The translations under genes and the position numbers were made by a program. From an uncultured Bacteroides sp. (GTDB lineage Bacteria; Bacteroidota; Bacteroidia; Bacteroidales; Bacteroidaceae), in the NCBI GenBank assembly GCA_900556625.1, contig USPQ01000112.1, positions 1-8,170 of the forward strand: a stretch of 8,170 nt of DNA, read 5' to 3'. Positions 1-5,274 of the stretch are shown here, one piece after another (the first letter of the stretch is position 1; each line of letters begins with the position of its first letter). Under the pieces are notes generated by a model, which saw nothing but the letters and a program-made list of their open reading frames with translations, did no database searches and was not told the origin of the DNA.

Positions 1-41
<41 letters not shown>

Positions 42-58
42 ATCCTTATTTGCGGATG

Positions 59-90
59 CAAAGGTAGTGCTTTTTGTGGAATATCAAAAA
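59..90 (-). promoter_or_regulatory. Promoter of the tRNA-Arg gene
   Basis: On the minus strand, TACCTTTG (66 down to 59) is a perfect match to the Bacteroidetes -7 box TAnnTTTG. TTTTTG (90 down to 85) sits 18 bases upstream and fits the -33 TTTG element; the usual spacing is about 19-21. The predicted start of transcription would leave a short leader of roughly 10 bases before the mature tRNA. Confidence 0.7.
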
Positions 91-217
91 TTTTTGGCTG
101 TTTTTTTATTTGTATTTTTCTTTTTGATTATGAATCAGCTATTTATAGAATACAAATATTGGGTGTCTTCTATATATGGTAGGATAATTAAATAGAGGAA
201 TGCCCTTTTTACGAAGA

Positions 218-231
218 ATAACGAACGTTAT
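218..231. repeat. Small inverted repeat upstream of the TPR gene
   Basis: ATAACG and CGTTAT form perfect 6-base arms around a 2-base AA centre. The site lies about 35 bases upstream of the -33 region of the TPR gene promoter. The size and symmetry would suit an operator for a dimeric regulator, but 6-base arms also arise by chance in AT-rich DNA, so function is only a possibility. Confidence 0.3.
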
Positions 232-239
232 ATAGGTTT

Positions 240-257
240 CAAAAAACTCAAAAAACT
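240..257. repeat. Two tandem copies of CAAAAAACT
   Basis: CAAAAAACT occurs twice head to tail, giving two A6 tracts spaced 9 bases apart and ending 8 bases before the -33 element of the TPR gene promoter. A-tracts about one helical turn apart bend DNA and can act as UP-like elements. Any such role here is inferred from position. Confidence 0.4.
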
Positions 258-265
258 TAAATAGG

Positions 266-297
266 GTTGTGTTTTTCTATTATAAGGTTTACTTTTG
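266..297 (+). promoter_or_regulatory. Promoter of the TPR gene
   Basis: TACTTTTG at 290-297 fits the Bacteroidetes -7 consensus TAnnTTTG exactly. GTTG at 266-269 is a near match to the -33 TTTG element with 20 bases of spacing, which is the normal range. Transcription would begin near 304 and leave a leader of about 25 A-rich bases without a Shine-Dalgarno sequence. Confidence 0.65.
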
Positions 298-328
298 AAC
301 GATAAACAACTAAAAAACACATAAAGTT

Positions 329-1063
329 ATGAAGAAATTTATTTTTTTATTTGCATTTTGTATTACTGTTACTAACATTTTTGCACAGACCGACCCTAAC
401 CAAATTAAAAAAGAAGGAAATGACGCATTCAATGCTAAAAATTATCCCGTAGCGTATGCTAAGTTTAGTGAATACTTGAAGCAAACTAATAATCAAGATT
501 CTGCAACAGCTTATTATTGTGGTATGGCTGCCGATGAGATAAAGAAATATGCCGAAGCTGTTACTTATTTTGATATAGCAATTCAAAAGAAGTTCAATAT
601 AGGGAATGCATATGCTCGTAAGGCTGCGGCTTTGGATGCGTTGAAGAAAACTGACGAATATGTGGCTACATTAGAAGAAGGCTTGAAGGTGGCTCCTAAC
701 AATAAGGTAATGGTGAAAAATTATGGTCTTCACTTTTTGAAAGCAGGGCTTGCCGCTCAAAAAGCAGGTAAGACAGAAGAAGCAGAAGAAAACTTTAAAA
801 AAGTAATTCCTTTGAATCATAAGACATACAAAACGAATGCGTTGTATAGTTTGGGTGTTTTGTGTTACAATGATGGAGCTAATATTTTAAAGAAAGCTGC
901 TCCTTTGGCAAACTCTGATGCGGATAAATATGCTGCGGAAAAAGAGAAAGCTGATGCCAGATTCAAAGAAGCGGTAGATTATCTGGAAGAAGCTGCTAAA
1001 ATATCTCCGGAGAATGCAAACGTTAAGAAAATGCTTCCTCAAGTGAAAGCTGCTATGAAGTAA
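329..1063 (+). CDS. Exported tetratricopeptide-repeat (TPR) protein
   Basis: The product is a 244-residue protein of unknown specific role. Residues 1-19 form a typical signal peptide: MKK, then a hydrophobic core, then cleavage in the context FAQ with Gln20 as the first mature residue. There is no lipobox Cys, so a soluble periplasmic protein is likely. The mature part is helical with TPR-like repeats at about 24-57, 59-90 (AYYCGMAADEIKKYAEAVTYF), 92-125, 134-164 and 168-229. The last is interrupted by a charged Lys/Glu/Ala insertion at about 195-212. TPRs are protein-binding scaffolds and no catalytic motif is present. The start is fixed by the signal peptide and by the promoter about 30 bases upstream. 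The gene stands alone: its own promoter precedes it and a terminator lies 27 bases after the stop. Gene and secretion are well supported; the partner is unknown. Confidence 0.9.
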   Translation: MKKFIFLFAFCITVTNIFAQTDPNQIKKEGNDAFNAKNYPVAYAKFSEYLKQTNNQDSATAYYCGMAADEIKKYAEAVTYFDIAIQKKFNIGNAYARKAAALDALKKTDEYVATLEEGLKVAPNNKVMVKNYGLHFLKAGLAAQKAGKTEEAEENFKKVIPLNHKTYKTNALYSLGVLCYNDGANILKKAAPLANSDADKYAAEKEKADARFKEAVDYLEEAAKISPENANVKKMLPQVKAAMK

Positions 1064-1089
1064 ATTAGACTATCATATAAAGAACTAGG

Positions 1090-1128
1090 AAGGGTTACCG
1101 ATAGACATTGTCTGGGTAGCCCTTTTTT
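1090..1128 (+). terminator. Intrinsic terminator of the TPR gene
   Basis: AAGGGTTACC (1090-1099) pairs with GGTAGCCCTT (1115-1124) with one G-T wobble. An inner AGAC/GTCT hairpin can form in the loop, and a run of T ends the site. This is a strong rho-independent terminator 27 bases after the TPR stop codon. Confidence 0.88.
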
Positions 1129-1133
1129 ATAGT

Positions 1134-1141
1134 TATCTTTC
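1134..1141 (+). promoter_or_regulatory. Possible -7 box of an orphan transcription unit
   Basis: TATCTTTC matches seven of the eight positions of TAnnTTTG (last G is C). It sits just after the TPR terminator and about 34 bases before a small open frame. No good -33 TTTG is present at 19-21 bases upstream; ATTG at 1107-1110 is 23 bases away, inside the terminator. Weak evidence. TATATTTA at 1214-1221 is another seven-of-eight match and would give a shorter RNA. Confidence 0.25.
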
Positions 1142-1174
1142 TCTACCGGTTTTATAACTATAATTAACTGAAAT

Positions 1175-1279
1175 ATGCAGGACGGTACTGAACAAAAATC
1201 TCATTTCTACTGTTATATTTATGTGTTTTTCATAGTATTAGATATAAGATTAATTAAAGAGATTGTACTCCACTTGTGA
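1175..1279 (+). CDS. Candidate micropeptide, 34 residues
   Basis: An ATG at 1175 opens a 34-codon frame that ends at TGA 1277-1279. The predicted peptide starts with a polar stretch (MQDGTEQKSH), followed by the hydrophobic run FYCYIYVFFIVL and then an amphipathic tail containing DIRLIKEIVLHL. The shape resembles small membrane or type I toxin-like peptides, but the hydrophobic run is only about 12 residues and AT-rich DNA readily encodes Phe, Ile and Tyr by chance. The ATG is preceded by an AT-rich leader without Shine-Dalgarno, as for the real genes here. The frame is followed within 20-90 bases by two terminators that no other gene needs. I do not recognise the peptide. It may be coding, or may merely overlap a non-coding RNA. 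Confidence 0.22.
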   Translation: MQDGTEQKSHFYCYIYVFFIVLDIRLIKEIVLHL

Positions 1280-1296
1280 AAGCTAAAGTACATCAG

Positions 1297-1318
1297 AGAC
1301 AGAAGAGTCTGTTTTTTT
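1297..1318 (+). terminator. Weak hairpin with T7 tract
   Basis: AGACAGA (1297-1303) pairs with TCTGTTT (1308-1314) with one G-T wobble around an AGAG tetraloop. The run of seven T at 1312-1318 follows directly. The stem is weak, but the form is that of an intrinsic terminator on the plus strand. The minus strand lacks a matching T-run. Confidence 0.5.
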
Positions 1319-1332
1319 GATAAATGTGTTAG

Positions 1333-1363
1333 AGCATCGGTTTATTAAGCCGATGCTTTTTTT
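1333..1363 (+). terminator. Strong intrinsic terminator before the glgB operon
   Basis: AGCATCGGTTT (1333-1343) pairs with AAGCCGATGCT (1347-1357) over 11 positions with one wobble and a 3-base loop. Seven T follow (1357-1363). The U-tract lies only on the plus-strand side, so it acts on rightward transcription. It would insulate the downstream operon promoter from anything started in the gap. Confidence 0.85.
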
Positions 1364-1366
1364 ATC

Positions 1367-1385
1367 TCCTTTTGTGTCCTTTTGT
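1367..1385. repeat. Direct repeat TCCTTTTGT, 10-base period
   Basis: TCCTTTTGT occurs at 1367-1375 and again at 1377-1385, one helical turn apart, directly upstream of the -7 box of the glgB operon. The second copy supplies the best -33 TTTG. Two more TTTGT words follow at 1404 and 1412. The phasing suits a regulator binding one DNA face, or a duplicated -33 element. Confidence 0.45.
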
Positions 1386-1415
1386 AGTTTATATGAAATA
1401 AAATTTGTACGTTTG
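1381..1415 (+). promoter_or_regulatory. Promoter of the DUF2461-yhcH-glgB operon
   Basis: TACGTTTG at 1408-1415 is a perfect TAnnTTTG -7 box. The nearest TTTG upstream is at 1381-1384 with 23 bases between, a little longer than the usual 19-21, so basal strength may be modest or need an activator. Transcription would start near 1422, giving a very short leader of about 10-20 bases depending on which start codon is used. Confidence 0.6.
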
Positions 1416-1432
1416 TAGGATAATAATAGAAA

Positions 1433-2107
1433 ATGATAAAGATGAACATACCTGTTATCTTTCAGTTTTTAAAAGATCTTTCCGCGAATAATAATCGCGA
1501 GTGGTTTAATGAGCATAAGGCGGAATATGAATTGGCTCGTGCTGAGTTTGATAACTTTCTGGCAACAGTGATTGCCCGTATATCTCTGTTTGACGAAACG
1601 ATTCGGGGAATTCAGCCCAAAGACTGTACTTATCGTATTTACCGGGATACCCGCTTTTCTGCAGATAAAACACCCTATAAAATACATTTTGGAGGATATA
1701 TTAATGCGAAAGGCAAGAAATCAAATCATTGCGGATATTATGTGCATTTGCAACCGAATGGTTCTATGCTTGCCGGAGGAAGTCTCTGTCTACCTTCAAA
1801 TGTCTTAAAAGCTGTCCGGCAATCTATTTATGATAATATTGAAGAATTTGTTGCTATTGCAGAAGATCCGGAATTTAAGAAATATTTTCCGGTGATAGGT
1901 GAGGATTTCTTGAAAACCGCTCCTAAAGGCTTTCCGAAAGATTTCAAGCATATTGACTATTTGAAGTGCAAAGAATACATCTGTTCTTATAATGTCTCTG
2001 ATAGTTTTTTTACTCAATCTGATGTGTTGGAGCAAATAGACAAGGCGTTCCGGCAATTTAAACGGTTTGCCGATTTTATTAATTACACTATTGATGATTT
2101 TGAATAA
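1433..2107 (+). CDS. DUF2461 (TIGR02453) family protein
   Basis: The 224-residue protein carries the hallmarks of the DUF2461 family: FLKDLSANNNREWF with the following EHKAEY near residues 12-32, and RIYRDTRFSADKTPYK at 68-83, then a strand-rich GYYVHLQPNG segment at 101-110. Length is normal for the family (about 210-230). There is no signal peptide, so it is cytoplasmic. The family has no established biochemical activity and I do not assign one. The conserved Asn-Arg-Glu-Trp-Phe and Arg-Asp-x-Arg-Phe motifs suggest a real active or binding site. Met4 at 1442 is an equally plausible start, because homologues usually begin only a few residues before the FLK motif and neither ATG has a Shine-Dalgarno. 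It is first in a three-gene operon, 34 bases before the YhcH-like gene. Confidence 0.93.
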   Translation: MIKMNIPVIFQFLKDLSANNNREWFNEHKAEYELARAEFDNFLATVIARISLFDETIRGIQPKDCTYRIYRDTRFSADKTPYKIHFGGYINAKGKKSNHCGYYVHLQPNGSMLAGGSLCLPSNVLKAVRQSIYDNIEEFVAIAEDPEFKKYFPVIGEDFLKTAPKGFPKDFKHIDYLKCKEYICSYNVSDSFFTQSDVLEQIDKAFRQFKRFADFINYTIDDFE

Positions 2108-2141
2108 TCCCTAAAATATAAACTTTAAAATTGAACTTGAT

Positions 2142-2588
2142 ATGGTAGTAGATACTTTAGAAAATCTGGAGAAATATGCGTCTTTGAATCCGTTGTTTGC
2201 ACAAGCTATTGAGTTTTTAAAATCTCATGATCTTCAGACTATGGAAATAGGTAAGACGGAGTTGAAAGGAAAAGATTTGTTGGTAAATATAGCACAAACC
2301 AAGCCTAAAACGAAGGAAGAAGCCAAGCTGGAGACACATCGTGATTTTATTGATATTCAGATTCCATTGTCAGGAACGGAAATCATGGGATATACTGCTG
2401 CAAAAGACTGTATTCCGGCAGATGCGCCTTATAATGCAGAAAAAGATATTACTTTTTTTGAAGGATTAGCTGAAACTTATATCACTGTGAAGCCGGGAAT
2501 GTTTGCTATTTTCTTTCCTCAAGACGGACATGCCCCCGGCATTACTCCGGAGGGTGTGAAGAAAGTAATAGTAAAAGTAAAAGCATAA
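2142..2588 (+). CDS. YhcH/YjgK/YiaL (EbgC-like) family protein
   Basis: The 148-residue protein matches the YhcH/YjgK/YiaL family, cupin-like beta-barrels of about 150 residues that include EbgC, the beta subunit of evolved beta-galactosidase. Visible family motifs are ETHRDFIDIQIPLSGTE (64-80), with Glu64, His66 and Asp71, and FFPQDGHAPG (124-133), with His130. These are the usual metal-site and pocket residues. Some relatives act on sugars (YhcH is linked to sialic acid use, EbgC to a galactosidase), but the activity of most members is not settled. There is no signal peptide, so the protein is cytoplasmic. The gene lies 34 bases after the DUF2461 stop and 18 bases before glgB, so it is very probably co-transcribed with both. 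A sugar-related housekeeping role in glucan metabolism is an inference from this position only. Confidence 0.93.
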   Translation: MVVDTLENLEKYASLNPLFAQAIEFLKSHDLQTMEIGKTELKGKDLLVNIAQTKPKTKEEAKLETHRDFIDIQIPLSGTEIMGYTAAKDCIPADAPYNAEKDITFFEGLAETYITVKPGMFAIFFPQDGHAPGITPEGVKKVIVKVKA

Positions 2589-2606
2589 TCTAAATTCAAT
2601 TCTGAT

Positions 2607-4619
2607 ATGGAAAAGACACTTAATCTTATCAAAAATGACCCATGGCTGGAGCCTTTTGCTGATGCAATCACAGGTCGTCATCAATATGTGCTGAACAAGG
2701 AGGCCGAATTAACCAATAAAGGAAAGCAAACTCTTTCGGACTTTGCATCGGGATATCTTTACTTCGGATTGCACCGTACTGCCAAAGGATGGACTTTTCG
2801 TGAATGGGCGCCGAATGCTACACATATTTATATGGTAGGTACATTCAATAATTGGGAAGAAAAAGCTGCTTACAAGTTGAAGAAGCTGAAGAATGGAATT
2901 TGGGAAATCAATCTTCCGGAAGATGCTATTCATCATGGAGACTTGTACAAACTGAATATATATTGGGATGGTGGTCAAGGTGAACGTATTCCAGCTTGGG
3001 CTACACGGGTGGTTCAGGATGAACAGACAAAGATATTCAGTGCGCAAGTGTGGGCTCCGGAGAACCCCTATAAATTTAGGAAGAAGGCATTTAAGCCTAC
3101 CACTAATCCTTTGTTGATTTACGAATGCCATATCGGCATGGCACAACAGGAAGAGAAAGTTGGAAGCTATAATGAATTTCGTGAAAAGATACTTCCGCGT
3201 GTCGCAAAGGAAGGATACAATTGCATTCAGATTATGGCTATTCAAGAACATCCATACTATGGGAGTTTCGGTTATCATGTATCTAGCTTCTTTGCTGCTT
3301 CTTCCCGTTTTGGTACTCCTGACGAATTGAAAGCCTTGATTGATGCGGCACATGAGATGGGAATTGCTGTAATTATGGATATCGTTCATTCTCATGCTGT
3401 AAAGAATGAGGTGGAAGGTTTAGGTAATTTTGCTGGTGATCCGAACCAGTATTTCTATCCGGGTGGACGTCGCGAACATCCGGCTTGGGATTCTCTTTGT
3501 TTTGATTATGGTAAGAATGAAGTGATTCATTTCCTATTGTCTAACTGTAAGTTCTGGCTGGAGGAGTATAAATTTGACGGATTCCGTTTTGATGGAGTAA
3601 CGTCTATGTTATATTATAGTCATGGTTTGGGAGAGGCGTTCTGTAATTATGGAGATTATTTCAACGGACATCAAGATGATAATGCGATTTGTTATCTGAC
3701 GTTGGCTAACGAGGTGATTCATCAGGTTAATCCGAAAGCTATCACAATTGCAGAAGAAGTTTCTGGTATGCCGGGATTGGCTGCGAAAGTAGAGGACGGT
3801 GGTTACGGATTTGATTATCGCATGGCTATGAATATTCCGGATTACTGGATTAAGACGATTAAAGAAAAGATTGATGAGGACTGGAAACCTTCCAGTATGT
3901 TCTGGGAAGTCACCAATCGTCGCCAGGATGAGAAAACTATATCGTATGCGGAGAGTCATGACCAGGCATTGGTGGGAGATAAGACAATTATTTTCCGTTT
4001 GATTGATGCTGATATGTATTGGCATATGCAGAAAGGGGATGAAAATTATGTAGTTAATAGGGGTATTGCCTTACACAAAATGATCCGTCTACTGACAGCC
4101 TCTACAATCAATGGAGGATATTTAAACTTTATGGGTAATGAGTTCGGTCATCCGGAATGGATTGACTTCCCGCGCGAAGGTAATGGATGGTCTTGCAAAT
4201 ATGCCCGTCGCCAATGGAATTTGGTAGATAATAAGGATCTTACTTATCATTATATGGGAGACTTTGATGCGGAAATGCTGAAAGTAATCAAGAGTGTAAA
4301 AAACTTCCAGGCAACACCTGTTCAGGAAATCTGGCATAATGATGGTGATCAGGTATTGGCATATGGTCGTAAGGATTTGATATTCGTCTTCAATTTTAAT
4401 CCGAAACAGTCGTTCACCGATTATGGTTTTCTGGTGACTCCGGGCGCATACGAGGTTATACTGAATACGGATAATGTCTCGTTTGGAGGAAATGGCTTGA
4501 CCGATGATTCTATCGTTCATTTTACGAATGCTGATCCGTTGTACAAAAAAGAAAAGAAAGAGTGGTTAAAACTCTATATACCTGCACGTACTGCTGTAGT
4601 GCTTAGAAAGAAGAAATAA
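2607..4619 (+). CDS. glgB: 1,4-alpha-glucan branching enzyme, GH13_8 (eukaryote-like) type
   Basis: This 670-residue enzyme cuts alpha-1,4 glucan chains and reattaches them through alpha-1,6 bonds in glycogen. An N-terminal CBM48 domain lies at about 50-135 (TFREWAPNA, GTFNNWEE). The GH13 barrel covers about 165-560: region I DIVHSH (258-263), region II GFRFDG with nucleophile Asp329, region III IAEEVSG with acid/base Glu383, and region IV YAESHDQ with Asp452. A beta-sandwich (about 580-670) closes the protein. All catalytic residues are present and length is normal. The words YAESHDQALVGDKT and NEFGHPEWIDFP are typical of animal and plant branching enzymes rather than of E. coli GlgB, placing it in subfamily GH13_8. 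It has no signal peptide and is cytoplasmic. It is the last gene of the operon, starting 18 bases after the YhcH-like stop, with a terminator 20 bases after its own stop. No glycogen synthase or ADP-glucose gene is nearby. Confidence 0.97.
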   Translation: MEKTLNLIKNDPWLEPFADAITGRHQYVLNKEAELTNKGKQTLSDFASGYLYFGLHRTAKGWTFREWAPNATHIYMVGTFNNWEEKAAYKLKKLKNGIWEINLPEDAIHHGDLYKLNIYWDGGQGERIPAWATRVVQDEQTKIFSAQVWAPENPYKFRKKAFKPTTNPLLIYECHIGMAQQEEKVGSYNEFREKILPRVAKEGYNCIQIMAIQEHPYYGSFGYHVSSFFAASSRFGTPDELKALIDAAHEMGIAVIMDIVHSHAVKNEVEGLGNFAGDPNQYFYPGGRREHPAWDSLCFDYGKNEVIHFLLSNCKFWLEEYKFDGFRFDGVTSMLYYSHGLGEAFCNYGDYFNGHQDDNAICYLTLANEVIHQVNPKAITIAEEVSGMPGLAAKVEDGGYGFDYRMAMNIPDYWIKTIKEKIDEDWKPSSMFWEVTNRRQDEKTISYAESHDQALVGDKTIIFRLIDADMYWHMQKGDENYVVNRGIALHKMIRLLTASTINGGYLNFMGNEFGHPEWIDFPREGNGWSCKYARRQWNLVDNKDLTYHYMGDFDAEMLKVIKSVKNFQATPVQEIWHNDGDQVLAYGRKDLIFVFNFNPKQSFTDYGFLVTPGAYEVILNTDNVSFGGNGLTDDSIVHFTNADPLYKKEKKEWLKLYIPARTAVVLRKKK

Positions 4620-4638
4620 CTCTTTTCACACAAAATAG

Positions 4639-4676
4639 AAGCCCCTGCAAATCATTACATCTGCAGGGGCTTTTTT
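4639..4676. terminator. Strong terminator shared by converging operons
   Basis: AAGCCCCTGCA (4639-4649) pairs perfectly with TGCAGGGGCTT (4662-4672) around a 12-base loop. Six T follow on the plus strand (4671-4676), closing the glgB operon. On the minus strand the stem is followed by TTCTATTTTG, a weaker U-rich tract, 20 bases after the PepSY-like stop. It probably serves both directions, more efficiently rightwards. Confidence 0.9.
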
Positions 4677-4692
4677 CTATATGCACTCTTTT

Positions 4693-5181
4693 TTAGTTAA
4701 GAAAAAATGTACTTGGACCGAGAATATCATGTAAATAACTCACGTTGCGTGTTTTCAACAAAACGCCCTGTGGAGTATAGAATAACTGATATTTAATGTC
4801 GACATTATCCTGGCCTACTTTAATCACTATAATGGCTTGCCATTTTGGGAATTCGGCCATCGTTACATTATCTACCACCCAGCTTGCGTAAGATCCGGAT
4901 ACGAAAGCATTATAAACGGCAGGCGATAAACGGTCGAGGCTGACGAGGTCGGTCTGCGTCATAGCCCATTGCCCTTGAGCATTAAACCATACGTTTTTAG
5001 TGAATCCGTTCATTACAAAATTGGCACAATAATATCCATCATCTTGTGACCAAGCTATATCATTAGCCTTTGGATACATCTTTTTGAAAGTTGACTGAAT
5101 ATTACCGGAAGGAGTATTGGCAAAAGTGGATACGGATATTATCAAAAGTAACGCGACTGTCCAAATATTAAATTTTTTCAT
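4693..5181 (-). CDS. Exported PepSY-like (DUF2874 type) protein
   Basis: The 162-residue protein begins with a clear signal peptide: MKK, a hydrophobic core to about residue 20, and probable cleavage at TFA-NTP. No lipobox is present, so it should be periplasmic. The mature part has two copies of a PepSY-like fold. Copy one runs from about 30 to 78 (FKKMYPKANDIAWSQDDGYY, then VWFNAQGQW) and copy two from about 98 to 143 (SYASWVVDNV, then YQLFYTPQGVLLK). This is the pattern of PF11396/DUF2874 proteins, common in Bacteroides; structural relatives resemble beta-lactamase-inhibitor folds, but no function is known. The gene lies 93 bases after the amylase stop with no recognisable promoter or terminator between, so it may be the last gene of that operon. 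The signal peptide and the family's usual length fix the start. Confidence 0.88.
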   Translation of the reverse strand: MKKFNIWTVALLLIISVSTFANTPSGNIQSTFKKMYPKANDIAWSQDDGYYCANFVMNGFTKNVWFNAQGQWAMTQTDLVSLDRLSPAVYNAFVSGSYASWVVDNVTMAEFPKWQAIIVIKVGQDNVDIKYQLFYTPQGVLLKTRNVSYLHDILGPSTFFLN

Positions 5182-5274
5182 AAGCTTTGAGTTTAGAGGA
5201 TTATTAATTGTCTACTTAAAACAGCCTTTTTGAATATTTGTTTGAATGATGTGCATAAAATGAGAGTGTATAGT

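Larger units (their letters stand above)
1261..1363 (+). ncRNA. Structured 3' end of a candidate small RNA
   Basis: This part of the 369-base gap between the TPR and DUF2461 genes carries a chain of predicted hairpins on the plus strand. TGTACT (1264-1269) pairs with AGTACA (1287-1292) and can extend by two pairs over a bulge to GA/TC. Two hairpins with T-runs follow, at 1297-1318 and 1333-1363. The upstream gene already has a strong terminator at 1090-1128, so the extra terminators imply transcription starting inside the gap. The 5' end is uncertain (about 1148 or 1228, judging from weak -7 boxes). I do not recognise an RNA family. It could be an sRNA, the 3' end of a micropeptide mRNA, or just leftover terminators. 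Confidence 0.35.

Noticed and set aside
130..195. 21-codon frame between the tRNA and the TPR gene
   Set aside because: It is very short, lacks a promoter of its own and has no terminator after it. Nothing distinguishes it from chance in AT-rich spacer.
1064..1432. CRISPR array or satellite repeats in the gap
   Set aside because: The only repeats are hairpin arms and one 9-base pair near the promoter. No regular repeat-spacer pattern exists.
2709..3395. A 228-codon open frame antisense to glgB
   Set aside because: It lies wholly inside a certain gene, its protein is rich in Ile, Ser, His and Cys with no recognisable domain, and no promoter or terminator fits. Long antisense frames arise from codon use on the coding strand.
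3609..4520. Two more long antisense frames within glgB (3609-4025 and 4122-4520)
   Set aside because: Same reasoning: inside the coding region of a well-conserved enzyme, with no domain features.
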